Shown piece by piece: positions 53,180 through 61,606 of a stretch of DNA of 64,000 bases. Location of the stretch: positions 26,043 through 90,042 of the forward strand of contig JACKBS010000018.1 of the NCBI GenBank assembly GCA_020634435.1, given 5' to 3'. How positions within the stretch are numbered: the stretch's first letter is position 1; every line of letters starts with the position of its first letter. The DNA is from Ardenticatenaceae bacterium (GTDB lineage: Bacteria; Chloroflexota; Anaerolineae; Promineifilales; Promineifilaceae). Under the pieces are notes generated by a model. The model had not been told where the DNA came from. It made no database searches and was given only the letters and a program-made list of their open reading frames with translations. A program made the translations under genes and the position numbers.

Positions 53180-54907
53180 ATGATGACATTTAAAATCGTT
53201 TGCCGTGCCTGCCACGAGAAATTTGACTATGAACGGCCGTTGCCCGTCTGCCCAAACTGTGGCCAAGGCTGGCTGGATGCCGAATACGAATTTACCCACC
53301 CCACGATTGACCCTCAAGCCACCAGCAATGGCCATCTGGCCCAGCGCGGCCAGGAATGGCGGCAAAAGCTGGCCCAACGCGGCGCAACCCTGTGGCGCTA
53401 CCGCGAACTGCTGCCTCTCATCCACGACGAAAATATCGTCAGCCTGGGCGAAGGCTGGACGCCGCTGCTCAAAGCCCACAATCTGGGGCTAATGCTGGGC
53501 CACCCCAACATCTACATCAAAGATGAGCGGCAGGGGCCAACCGGCTCGTTTAAAGACCGTCAGGCGGCCATTGCCATCAGCGCCATGAAAGAAGCGGGCA
53601 TCAAAGAAGCTGTGGTTTCCTCCACGGGCAACGTGGCAATTGCCTACTCCGCCTACAGCGCCCGCGCGGGCATCAAGATGTGGATATTTGTCACCAGCTC
53701 TGTGCCCGCCGAAAAAATGCGCGAAGTGGCGCTCTACGGCTCCGAAGTGATCAAAGTCGCAGGTACCTACGATGAAGCAAAGCGCATTGCCGCCGAATTT
53801 GCCGCCAGCAAAAACCTCTTTTTGGATCGGGGTGTCAAAGGTATTGCCGCCAAAGAAGCGATGAAAACGCTGGCCTTTGAAGTGGCGGAACAGTTAGGCA
53901 ATGCGCTCGCCGGGGAACATACGGCCGTTCTCAACAGCAACAATCCCTGGCGCACCCCAGACTGGTATTTGCAGGCGGTCAGTGGTGGTTTGGGGCCGGT
54001 TGGCGTCATGAAAGGGTTTGCCGAACTGAAGCGGCTGGGATTGGTGGAAAAGCTGCCCAAGCTCGGCCTCTTCCAAACCAGTGGCTGCGCCCCGATGGCC
54101 AACTCGTTCCACAAGCAGCTAGCCGTTGCTGAAACGGTCAAAGAGCCACGCACCGACATTACCACGCTGGCCACCGGCGACCCCGGCGAGGCGTACGAAG
54201 TGCTGCGCGAACTCATTGCCCAATATGGCGGCACCATCGACCCGATCACTGATGTAGAGGCGTTCAACGCCTTGCACCTGGTTGCCAAGATGGACGGTAT
54301 TTCGGTGGAGCCCGCAACGGCCGTTACCTTTGCCGGTCTCTTCAAACTCATTCGCGAAGGCAAAATCAAGCCGCACGAAACCGTTGTCCTCAACTGCTCA
54401 GGCCATACCTTCCCCGTAGAAAAGCACATCATCGGCGAACACCACACGCGGGACATGACCCTGCCAGACACTGGCGAACTGGCCAACCGCAGCCGCGAAG
54501 AAGGGCTGCTCACCGCCCTAGAAGAGCTCGACAGCCGCGTCCAGCGCATCACCATCGTGGAAGACAACCCAGACGCGGCACGGCTCATACGCCGCATTTT
54601 ACAGGCCCAGGGCGACTTTCTCATCGACGAAGCCCACGACGGCCATTCCGGCCTGCGGCTCATCCAAGAAACTCGCCCCAACCTCGTTATTTTAGATTTG
54701 ATGATGCCTGGGCTGGACGGTTTTGGTGTGGTGAAAGCGATGAAAGCAGACCCCACGCTGAAAGAAACTCCCATTATCGTCATTACCGCCAAAGAGCTAA
54801 CCGACGATGAAAAAATGCGGCTAGATGGCCACATCAAAGCGCTGCTGCAAAAGGGGTCGTTTATGGATTCTGACCTCCTGAACGACATCCAGCAAGCGCT
54901 GCCCTAA
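53180..54907 (+). CDS. Threonine synthase-like PLP enzyme fused to a response-regulator receiver
   Basis: 575 residues from ATG 53180 (GAGGAG upstream; the next codon ATG at 53183 is equally possible; a longer start at 53093 would overlap the kinase). Residues 8-27 form a zinc ribbon (C8, C11, C24, C27). The fold-type II PLP domain (~85-435) has the Schiff-base Lys125 in GPTGSFKDRQ, the phosphate loop SSTGNVAIAYSAYSA (~147-161) and NSNNPWRTPDW, as in threonine synthase. Residues ~456-573 are a complete receiver: Glu461/Asp462, phosphorylated Asp506 (VILDLMMPGLDGFG), Thr536, Lys558. Threonine synthase makes threonine from phosphohomoserine; the receiver suggests activity or partner control by phosphorylation. 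The exact substrate is inferred. Confidence 0.92.
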   Translation: MMTFKIVCRACHEKFDYERPLPVCPNCGQGWLDAEYEFTHPTIDPQATSNGHLAQRGQEWRQKLAQRGATLWRYRELLPLIHDENIVSLGEGWTPLLKAHNLGLMLGHPNIYIKDERQGPTGSFKDRQAAIAISAMKEAGIKEAVVSSTGNVAIAYSAYSARAGIKMWIFVTSSVPAEKMREVALYGSEVIKVAGTYDEAKRIAAEFAASKNLFLDRGVKGIAAKEAMKTLAFEVAEQLGNALAGEHTAVLNSNNPWRTPDWYLQAVSGGLGPVGVMKGFAELKRLGLVEKLPKLGLFQTSGCAPMANSFHKQLAVAETVKEPRTDITTLATGDPGEAYEVLRELIAQYGGTIDPITDVEAFNALHLVAKMDGISVEPATAVTFAGLFKLIREGKIKPHETVVLNCSGHTFPVEKHIIGEHHTRDMTLPDTGELANRSREEGLLTALEELDSRVQRITIVEDNPDAARLIRRILQAQGDFLIDEAHDGHSGLRLIQETRPNLVILDLMMPGLDGFGVVKAMKADPTLKETPIIVITAKELTDDEKMRLDGHIKALLQKGSFMDSDLLNDIQQALP

Positions 54908-54927
54908 GACCCCCGCAAAACACATAA

Positions 54928-54969
54928 AAGAAGGGTGAATTACGGCCGTAATTTACCCTTCTTTTTTCT
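54928..54969 (+). terminator. Terminator with ACGGCCGT at its apex
   Basis: AAGAAGGGTGAATTAC (54928-54943), GGCC loop, GTAATTTACCCTTCTT (54948-54963), with one G-U pair, then TTTTTT. The octamer sits exactly at the tip of the stem. Confidence 0.92.
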
Positions 54970-55099
54970 TGCCAGTACAAACGCACCATTTAATCCACTT
55001 GTCCTAAAATTCATTTCAGGCAAAAATGTTGATTGCATTCATGTTGCCTACTATGGCACAATTGAAAATGGTTAGACTTAGCAAAACCACCAAGCATTT

Positions 55100-56371
55100 A
55101 TGAGTAATTTGAATAGCCCACACCCAAAAATCTTGTATATTGAAGATGATCCCGCCAGCCGTCGTCTTGTTCAGCGCGTGCTAGACAACAAAGGCTATGA
55201 CGTTGTTGTGGCCGCTGATGGTTTGGAAGGCATCTCCATGGCCCGCGAACACCTGCCCAATCTCATTTTGATGGACATCAATTTGCCCAGCATGGATGGT
55301 CGGGAAATTACGACTCGCTTGCGCAGCCTGCCTAACTTTTCCAATACGCCTATCGTGGCCCTGACCGCCAACCACAGCCCCGGCAGTCGTGAATTGGCCC
55401 TGGCCGCAGGCTGCACCGGCTTCCTTACCAAGCCCATCGACGTGACCAGCTTCCCAGGCCAGGTCAGTGCATACTTGGCTGGTCTCGCCGAACCGCTCAC
55501 CCCCACCGAGAAGAGCGAACATTTGCAGCGGCACGCGCAAAATTTGGTGGAACGCCTAGAAAACAAGATCAACGAGTTGGAAAGCGCCAACAAACGGCTA
55601 CGGGAGTTGGATCGGTTAAAGAGTGATTTCATCATCATGGTGTCGCACGAATTACGCACGCCCCTGACGCTGCTGAGCGGTTATGCCCACTTGCTGGATG
55701 AGCAAGTCAAGCAAACCAACAACGAAATGCTGCCCGCCGAAATGATTTTGGGCGTGGCTGAGGGGCTCAATTTAGGCGTCAGCCGCATGCGGGATGTGGT
55801 AAACGAAATCATCAAGGTGGCCCGCATTGCTTCCGGCACACTGGACCTGGCGTTGGGGCCAGTACGGTTGTCTGAAGTTGTGGCCGATGTTTTTGAGGAG
55901 TACGCCGAAGTTTGCGAGAAGCGGAACCTCAACATCCAAATTGGCGATCTTTCTCGCCTGCCAATTGTTCAAGGGGATGGCGAACAGTTAAAATCGGCGA
56001 TTTATCATATTTTCAGTAACGCGATAAAATACACGCCAGACGGTGGCAGCATTTTTGTGGTGGGTCGTGCCGTTGGTGATACTGTTGATCTGATAGTTCA
56101 GGACACGGGCATTGGTGTTCCCGATAGCGAACACCGGCGCATTTTTGATCAGTTCTACACACTAGGTTCCATTGAGCATCACTCAACCAGCAAGTTTGCC
56201 TTCCAGGGTGGTGGTTTGGGACTCGGACTAGCCATCGTAAAAGGCATTGTTGAGGCGCATAACGGCCGTGTTTGGGTAGAAAGCGAACGGCGTGATGTAG
56301 AACAGTTCCCCGGCAGCACTTTTCACATTTTGCTTCCTATTGAGCAAGTGAGACCATCGGTAAAACTTTAG
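55100..56371 (+). CDS. Hybrid receiver-histidine kinase
   Basis: 423 residues. N-terminal receiver (~9-128): Asp16/Asp17 (YIEDDPAS), phosphorylated Asp59 (LILMDINLPSMDG), Lys111 in FLTKPID. A coiled coil (~135-170) leads to HisKA with His183 (MVSHELRTPLTLLSGYAHLL), then HATPase motifs FSNAIKYTPDGG, VQDTGIGVPD and GGGLGLGLAIVKGIVEAH. The receiver-first order suggests its kinase is controlled by an upstream phosphotransfer. It has its own gap from the threonine synthase operon, after a terminator. No clear ribosome site precedes the ATG at 55100. Confidence 0.93.
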   Translation: MSNLNSPHPKILYIEDDPASRRLVQRVLDNKGYDVVVAADGLEGISMAREHLPNLILMDINLPSMDGREITTRLRSLPNFSNTPIVALTANHSPGSRELALAAGCTGFLTKPIDVTSFPGQVSAYLAGLAEPLTPTEKSEHLQRHAQNLVERLENKINELESANKRLRELDRLKSDFIIMVSHELRTPLTLLSGYAHLLDEQVKQTNNEMLPAEMILGVAEGLNLGVSRMRDVVNEIIKVARIASGTLDLALGPVRLSEVVADVFEEYAEVCEKRNLNIQIGDLSRLPIVQGDGEQLKSAIYHIFSNAIKYTPDGGSIFVVGRAVGDTVDLIVQDTGIGVPDSEHRRIFDQFYTLGSIEHHSTSKFAFQGGGLGLGLAIVKGIVEAHNGRVWVESERRDVEQFPGSTFHILLPIEQVRPSVKL

Positions 56372-56540
56372 CTCACACAGTCGCGGCACAACCAGATTTT
56401 TTGCCTTGCTCGCCTTTATAATTCACCCGACGCTTGATTATTGAATCATTAAAATGAACAGCTGGCAGGTGTATTCCGGCTTGCCTGCCACCAAAATACA
56501 GTAACTGATTTATCTTTGCGTAAAGATTGCTGGGAGAAAC

Positions 56541-57539
56541 ATGGCAACGCCATCCACCAAAACCTCAAACGTGAGCCCTGTACCACCTAAAGAAGAGCAA
56601 GAAACGGCCGTTCATCCCGGCAGTCAGCAGTGGCAGTGGGGGTTGCTGTGGGGACTCGTCTCGCCAGTTTTCCTGGGCATTGTGCCGATTTTGGCCAAGC
56701 TGGCCTATGCCGCAGGCGTGAACGTGCTCACGGTGGTGGCCTTTCGCACCGGCATCGCCGCTGCCCTAATGTGGTCGGGCATGTTGATCTTCCGGCGACA
56801 GCTCATTCGCAGCTCCCTCCCAGCCGTGGTTGGCAGCTTGATTGCCGGGGCCATTAACGGCCTGGGCTCCATCTTCTTCTACACTAGCCTTACCCGCATT
56901 GACGCCTCGTTGGGGCAACTGGTCAACATCAGCTACCTGGTGTTTGTGACCATGTTTTTGCGCCTGGCGGGGCAGACCATTTCCCTGCTCACGGTATTTC
57001 GCACCGCGCTGACAATTGGGGCCATTTACCTGCTAACGCGCGGTGGCGCTGGCCCGGCCGATTGGCTGGGCGTGGGCATGATGCTGTTTGCTGCCATCAC
57101 CTACGCCGTGCAGCTTGTTCTCAGCCAACGGATCATGCTGGACATCCCCGCGCCGACCATGACACTGTACGCCATCACGGCCATGGCCGCCGTGGTAACC
57201 GTGGCCTGGTTCTTTGCCCCGACCGACCTGACGCAGGTTAGCACCGCCGGCTGGCAAGCCATTGGGTTTATGGCTCTGGTCACCGCTCTTTCCCGCCTGA
57301 CGCTGTTTTTGGGTGTAAAGGCGATGGGCAGCATTCAGACTGCCCTGCTCGGCGTGTTTGAAGTGGTGGTGACGATTGTCATTGCGGCCGTTTTTCTGGG
57401 TGAGCGGTTGACGATGATGCAATGGATGGGAGCGGCCGTTTTAATCGTCAGCATCTTTTTAGTGCGCTTTGAAAAAGGTGTACCCCGCTTTGTAGACTGG
57501 TGGCAGTTCCTCTGGCGCAACCTGTTGCCCCGCAAATAA
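56541..57539 (+). CDS. DMT-superfamily (EamA) transporter
   Basis: 332 residues, GGGAGAAAC before the ATG. About ten helices arranged as two EamA repeats: the first begins ~35 (LLWGLVSPVFLGIVPILAKL) and the second ~185 (DWLGVGMMLFAAITYAVQLV). The ends of the repeats read LVNISYLVFVTMFLRL and LLGVFEVVVTIVIAAVFLGE. Such proteins export metabolites such as amino acids; the substrate here is unknown. The N-terminal ~30 residues are hydrophilic and variable. Confidence 0.93.
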   Translation: MATPSTKTSNVSPVPPKEEQETAVHPGSQQWQWGLLWGLVSPVFLGIVPILAKLAYAAGVNVLTVVAFRTGIAAALMWSGMLIFRRQLIRSSLPAVVGSLIAGAINGLGSIFFYTSLTRIDASLGQLVNISYLVFVTMFLRLAGQTISLLTVFRTALTIGAIYLLTRGGAGPADWLGVGMMLFAAITYAVQLVLSQRIMLDIPAPTMTLYAITAMAAVVTVAWFFAPTDLTQVSTAGWQAIGFMALVTALSRLTLFLGVKAMGSIQTALLGVFEVVVTIVIAAVFLGERLTMMQWMGAAVLIVSIFLVRFEKGVPRFVDWWQFLWRNLLPRK

Positions 57540-57698
57540 TCTTTTCCCCAGCAAATTTAATTTTCGCTTTGTTCACGTTGCAGTAGGGATGTAGTGGTAC
57601 GGCCGTACATCATCCCAACCCCGTTTCTGGCAGAATGATCGCCACAGTCTAACCATTTGCGGCGGAGAAAAGCCGCACACTTTCGGGGAACATCTGCT

Positions 57699-58895
57699 AT
57701 GAAAAAATACCTTTTCCTTCTCTTCTTGTTTATGCTGTTGGCAGCGTGTCAACCGGCCCCAGAACAATCGCCCGCTGTGCCCACCCTGCTGCCGGCCACC
57801 ACAGCCGCGGCGCCAACACCCACCCTCGCCACGCCAGTCGAGGCACCTACCGACATTCCCGTCGCCGCAACGGCCGTATCTGTGGAACCAACGGCCGTTC
57901 CAACCACAAGTGCCATCTCGAACCCGCAGTTTAGCAACCTGGTGCTGCTACCCAACGCTAGTGCGCCGCAGCCAGACATGCCCTTTACCACGCAAGAGCT
58001 GTACGCCGTGTGGGACTACGCCGGCATGACGGCCGCAGACCAATTGGAGCGGCTCTGGTACTTCAACGGGGAGCTGTGGCTGGAGCGCGACGAACCGTGG
58101 GATATGGCTCAGTATGGCGCAAACGGCCGTATTGGAGACGTCTTTATCTATGACTACGAGCCTAATTTGCGTGCTGGCGATTATCGCCTGGTGCTCAAGG
58201 TGAACGGGGTCGAATTGGCCAGCGCCGAGCACACCATCCCCGCCTTCACCGTTGGCCCCATTGTTGAGCCAGAGTCCGGTCTGCTCGCTGCCGTGCAAAA
58301 CCACAAAGCGCTGGTGATGCGCCGCCCCGATGGCAGTTTCATTGGCTGGGAATCGTTTGGCGATATTGTGGACCTGGCCTGGCTGCCCGGCGGCCAGAAC
58401 CTTGTCTACAGCGAGCAGGTGGTGGTGAATGCGGAGCTGCCCGGCACGCTGGGGCTGCGCCACAACCTGTGGCTGCACAACGTCATCACCGGGCAGAAGC
58501 AACTGCTAAGCACAACAGATGATGATCTACATTCACCGGTTGTTTCACCAGACGGCCGTTACCTGGCTCTCTACTCGGGCACTTTGTACGGCGACGCCTG
58601 CTATGTGGATGCCAATGTGCACATCATGGAACTCAACAGCAGCGGCCAGCGGGTCAGCCTCGTTGCGCTGGCCGATTTCAGCGGCCTGCCTGTGGTAGAA
58701 AATGCCCTGCCCCAACCCGATCTGTTTGCTCCCAACGGCGGCCCGTTCGACCCCACGCCCGGCACGTGGCTCGATGGCCACACGCTGGCCACGCGCCTGA
58801 CTTGGTACTGTGCAACAAGTGATGCCGCCGGGTTGTATGCGCTGGATATAAACGGCCGTACGGCCGTAAAAATCGCCGAAGACACTCTCCCTTAA
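57699..58895 (+). CDS. Lipoprotein with TolB-like beta-propeller region
   Basis: 398 residues from ATG 57699 (GGGGAA upstream). Signal peptide with lipobox MLLAAC, lipidated Cys17. A Thr/Pro/Ala-rich linker (~18-75) is followed by a soluble domain. The middle part (~105-190) shows AVWDYAGMTAADQLERLWY; the second half (~200-398) has propeller-like strands such as SPVVSPDGRYLALYSG and DGSFIGWESFGDIVDLAWLP. Ligand or activity unknown. It contains two octamers in direct tandem at 58852-58867. Confidence 0.85.
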   Translation: MKKYLFLLFLFMLLAACQPAPEQSPAVPTLLPATTAAAPTPTLATPVEAPTDIPVAATAVSVEPTAVPTTSAISNPQFSNLVLLPNASAPQPDMPFTTQELYAVWDYAGMTAADQLERLWYFNGELWLERDEPWDMAQYGANGRIGDVFIYDYEPNLRAGDYRLVLKVNGVELASAEHTIPAFTVGPIVEPESGLLAAVQNHKALVMRRPDGSFIGWESFGDIVDLAWLPGGQNLVYSEQVVVNAELPGTLGLRHNLWLHNVITGQKQLLSTTDDDLHSPVVSPDGRYLALYSGTLYGDACYVDANVHIMELNSSGQRVSLVALADFSGLPVVENALPQPDLFAPNGGPFDPTPGTWLDGHTLATRLTWYCATSDAAGLYALDINGRTAVKIAEDTLP

Positions 58896-58904
58896 CAAAG
58901 GTAA

Positions 58905-58956
58905 GTGGGCGGCCAAAGATGTGGCTAAATCTTTGACCGCCCACAACCCATTTTTT
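58905..58956 (+). terminator. Terminator after the propeller lipoprotein
   Basis: GTGGGCGGCCAAAGAT (58905-58920) pairs with ATCTTTGACCGCCCAC (58929-58944), followed by TTTTTT at 58951-58956. The rest of the 58896-59212 gap holds the promoter of the next gene and no other gene. Confidence 0.92.
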
Positions 58957-59077
58957 GCCGAACATTCCCCGATTTTCCCGTAAGATTTTCCCCACTCAAC
59001 CCATCAAATCAGGCGGCAAACAGTTTCAGGCAGCGCTAGCTTTGTGAGCATTTTTTAGGAACTGGTAGGCGCATTCA

Positions 59078-59105
59078 TTGTACCGCACCCGTTCCGCGCT
59101 ATAAT
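59078..59105 (+). promoter_or_regulatory. Candidate promoter of the FemAB-like gene
   Basis: TATAAT at 59100-59105 with a weak TTGTAC (59078-59083), 16 bp apart. The start point would be ~59112, leaving a ~100-nt leader. Confidence 0.5.
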
Positions 59106-59212
59106 GAAACTGGCTGTGGCAGAGGATTTCACACAACTCGTATCCACTAACAATTCATCAATTTAGGCTGTTTGGGCCTGTTTTCAATTGAGAAAGGATT
59201 TTTCGCGCAAGA

Positions 59213-60217
59213 ATGATTACAGAATTAATTCACGGAAGCGATGTTTTTACGGCGCTGGCAGATGAATGGGATGCCCTCGCGCAACGCGGCATGACCGATA
59301 CACCATTCCAAACCCTGGCTTACCAACAAGCGTGGTGGACCCATTTGCATCCAGCAAACGGCCGTCTCCACACCATTACCGTTCGCAGCGATAACCAGGA
59401 ACTATTGGCCATCGCCTGCCTCTACAATGTGGATGGCGTCATCCACTTCAACGGCTGCATTGAAGAAACCGACTATCTGGACCTGATTGCCGAAGCTGAA
59501 CACGCCGAAGCTGCCTGGCAAGCCACTCTGGACTGTATGAGCAGCGATGGTTTTCCGCAATGGGACAGCATCCAGCTATGCAACATCCCCGAAGCCTCCC
59601 CCTCGCGCACCATTCTGGCCCAAGAAGCGCAGCGGCGAGGCTTTTTGTTTAATGAAACCGTTAACGAAGTGTGCCCTGTCATTCAGCTAGCCGACACGTT
59701 TGAAGGTTACCTGGATAGCATTGATAGCAAGCAACGCCGCGAAATCAGCCGCAAGCTGCGCCGCGCTGAGGGGGCCGATGCCGAATTGGTGGTGATAGGG
59801 CCAGATGACGACATTGATACGGCCGTTACCGAATTCCTCGACCTGCTGCAAAAAAGCACCTTTGAAAAACGAGATTGGCTCAACGACGGCCGTCGCGCCG
59901 TGTTCTATGACGCCGCCCGCGCCGCCCAAAAAGCGGGTACGCTCAATTTGCTTTTCATCGAGGTACGCGGCAAAAAAGCGGCTGGCTTATTCAACTTCGA
60001 CTACAAAGATCGCATCTGGGTCTACAACTCCGGGCTGGACCCCGCTCTCTTTGGTGCGCTTAGCCTGGGCGTGGTGATTACCGCCAAAGCGATTGAATAT
60101 GCTATCGAAAACGGCCGTTCCACCTTCGACTTCCTGCGCGGTAACGAGACCTACAAATATCGCTTTGGCGCCCAAGACACCACTATTTACCGGCTGCATC
60201 TAGAACGTCAACCCTAA
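59213..60217 (+). CDS. FemAB/BioF2-type (CelD-like) acyltransferase
   Basis: 334 residues. GNAT-superfamily Acetyltransf_6 domain, duplicated-fold type used to modify cell-wall peptides or polysaccharides. Landmarks: TPFQTLAYQQAWWTHL, SKQRREISRKLRRAEG and the C-terminal GNETYKYRFGAQDTTIYRL. It has no signal peptide or membrane helix. It is 24 bp before a GT4 glycosyltransferase, suggesting both act on one glycan or glycoconjugate; the substrate is unknown. Confidence 0.9.
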   Translation: MITELIHGSDVFTALADEWDALAQRGMTDTPFQTLAYQQAWWTHLHPANGRLHTITVRSDNQELLAIACLYNVDGVIHFNGCIEETDYLDLIAEAEHAEAAWQATLDCMSSDGFPQWDSIQLCNIPEASPSRTILAQEAQRRGFLFNETVNEVCPVIQLADTFEGYLDSIDSKQRREISRKLRRAEGADAELVVIGPDDDIDTAVTEFLDLLQKSTFEKRDWLNDGRRAVFYDAARAAQKAGTLNLLFIEVRGKKAAGLFNFDYKDRIWVYNSGLDPALFGALSLGVVITAKAIEYAIENGRSTFDFLRGNETYKYRFGAQDTTIYRLHLERQP

Positions 60218-60241
60218 CCAAACCCCAATTGGAGCAAATCC

Positions 60242-61519
60242 ATGACACAAGCAGTCACACCAAAAATTAAGCGCATCGCCATGCTCAGCGTGCACACCTG
60301 CCCTCTGGCCATGCTCGGCGGCAAAAAGACGGGCGGCATGAACGTCTACGTGCGCGATTTCAGCAGCGAATTGGGGCGGCAAGGCATCCTTGTCGATGTG
60401 TTTACCCGCTCCCAAGATGATTGCGCCCCCCGCATCGTGCACGATCTGGGCAACGGTGGCCGCGTCGTCCACATCGTTGCTGGCCCCGAAAAGCCCATTC
60501 CGGTGGACCAGGTGGGTAACTATCTGGATGAATTCACCGCAGGCGTTCTCGCTTTTGCCGCCAGCGAAAACATCCAGTACGACCTCATCCACAGCCACTA
60601 CTGGCTTTCCGGTTTGGTAGCCGATAGGCTGCGCGACGCGTGGCAGGTGCCCATCGTGCACATGTTCCACACCCTGGGCCACATGAAAAACAAGATCGCC
60701 CAAAGTGACAGCCAGCGTGCTTCCGATGCCCGCCTGGCCGGGGAATACCAGGTCATGGCCCTGGCCGATAAGCTCATCGCCGCCACTCCTGCCGAAGAAG
60801 CCCAGCTCATCGAGCTGTACGATGCCGATCAGGCCAAAATTGCCATCATTCCCCCCGGTGTGGATTTAGAGCGCTTCCAGCCCATCATCAAAGAGACGGC
60901 CAAAAAGCGCGTGGGGATTCCCTGCGGCGATACCAACATACTCTTCGCCGGGCGCATTGAGCCGCTCAAGGGCATCGACACGATGCTGCGGGCAATGGCC
61001 CTCATCCAGCAGCGCCGCCCAGAAGTGCTGCACAATGCTTGCATGGCCATCATCGGCGGCGACCCGTGGGCCGACGATCTGGACGAAGAAATGGCCCGCC
61101 TGCAACAGCTGCGCCACGATTTAGATATTCACGATTTGGTCACTTTCTTGGGGGCTAAAGACCAGGATTTGCTGCCTAACTACTACGCCGCCGCCGAAAT
61201 GGTCGTCATGCCGTCGCATTACGAAAGCTTTGGCATGGTTGCCTTGGAAGCAATGGCGATGGGCACGCCCGTCATCGCCTCGGAGGTGGGGGGTCTGGCA
61301 TACCTGGTCAAGCACGGCGTAACGGGCTACCACGTGCCCAGCCGTGACCCAGAAGCGCTGGCGGCCCGCATCTACGAGCTGCTGGCCAACAAAGATTGTC
61401 GCCAAATGCTCGGCCAACAAGCCCGCGAATATGCTCAGCAATACGCCTGGCCCAAAATCGTAGACCGGATGATGGCGGTTTATGAGGAAGTTGTGGCGGG
61501 GGAATTGGTAATTGAGTAG
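60242..61519 (+). CDS. Glycosyltransferase family 4 (MshA-like)
   Basis: 425 residues, GGAGCAAA before the ATG. GT-B retaining enzyme. N-terminal acceptor loop GGMNVYVRDFSSELG; FAGRIEPLKGIDTMLRAM and the nucleotide-sugar-binding MPSHYESFGMVALEAM with Glu pair are typical of GT4. Overall closest in motif to MshA/sucrose-phosphate synthase-type enzymes (inositol-phosphate or sugar-phosphate acceptor), but mycothiol synthesis is not expected here, so the acceptor is uncertain. It ends beside a dispersed TGTCATTC repeat. Confidence 0.9.
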   Translation: MTQAVTPKIKRIAMLSVHTCPLAMLGGKKTGGMNVYVRDFSSELGRQGILVDVFTRSQDDCAPRIVHDLGNGGRVVHIVAGPEKPIPVDQVGNYLDEFTAGVLAFAASENIQYDLIHSHYWLSGLVADRLRDAWQVPIVHMFHTLGHMKNKIAQSDSQRASDARLAGEYQVMALADKLIAATPAEEAQLIELYDADQAKIAIIPPGVDLERFQPIIKETAKKRVGIPCGDTNILFAGRIEPLKGIDTMLRAMALIQQRRPEVLHNACMAIIGGDPWADDLDEEMARLQQLRHDLDIHDLVTFLGAKDQDLLPNYYAAAEMVVMPSHYESFGMVALEAMAMGTPVIASEVGGLAYLVKHGVTGYHVPSRDPEALAARIYELLANKDCRQMLGQQAREYAQQYAWPKIVDRMMAVYEEVVAGELVIE

Positions 61520-61520
61520 T

Positions 61521-61600
61521 TGTCATTCCGAATGAAATGAGGAATCTTTCGAGTTACCGGATCAAAAGATTCCTCACCCCTTCGGAGATTCGGAATGACA
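61521..61600. repeat. Dispersed repeat with TGTCATTCCGAAT ends
   Basis: Outer arms TGTCATTCCGAAT (61521-61533) and ATTCGGAATGACA (61588-61600) are perfect; inside, TGAGGAATCTT pairs with AAGATTCCTCA. It lies between the convergent GT4 and serS genes and belongs to the same family as 6974-7090. Confidence 0.85.
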
Positions 61601-61606
61601 GTTTCG

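Noticed and set aside
60242..61519. Mycothiol glycosyltransferase MshA
   Set aside because: Motifs fit GT4 broadly, but no other mycothiol genes are nearby and the lineage is not known for it, so no specific name is given.
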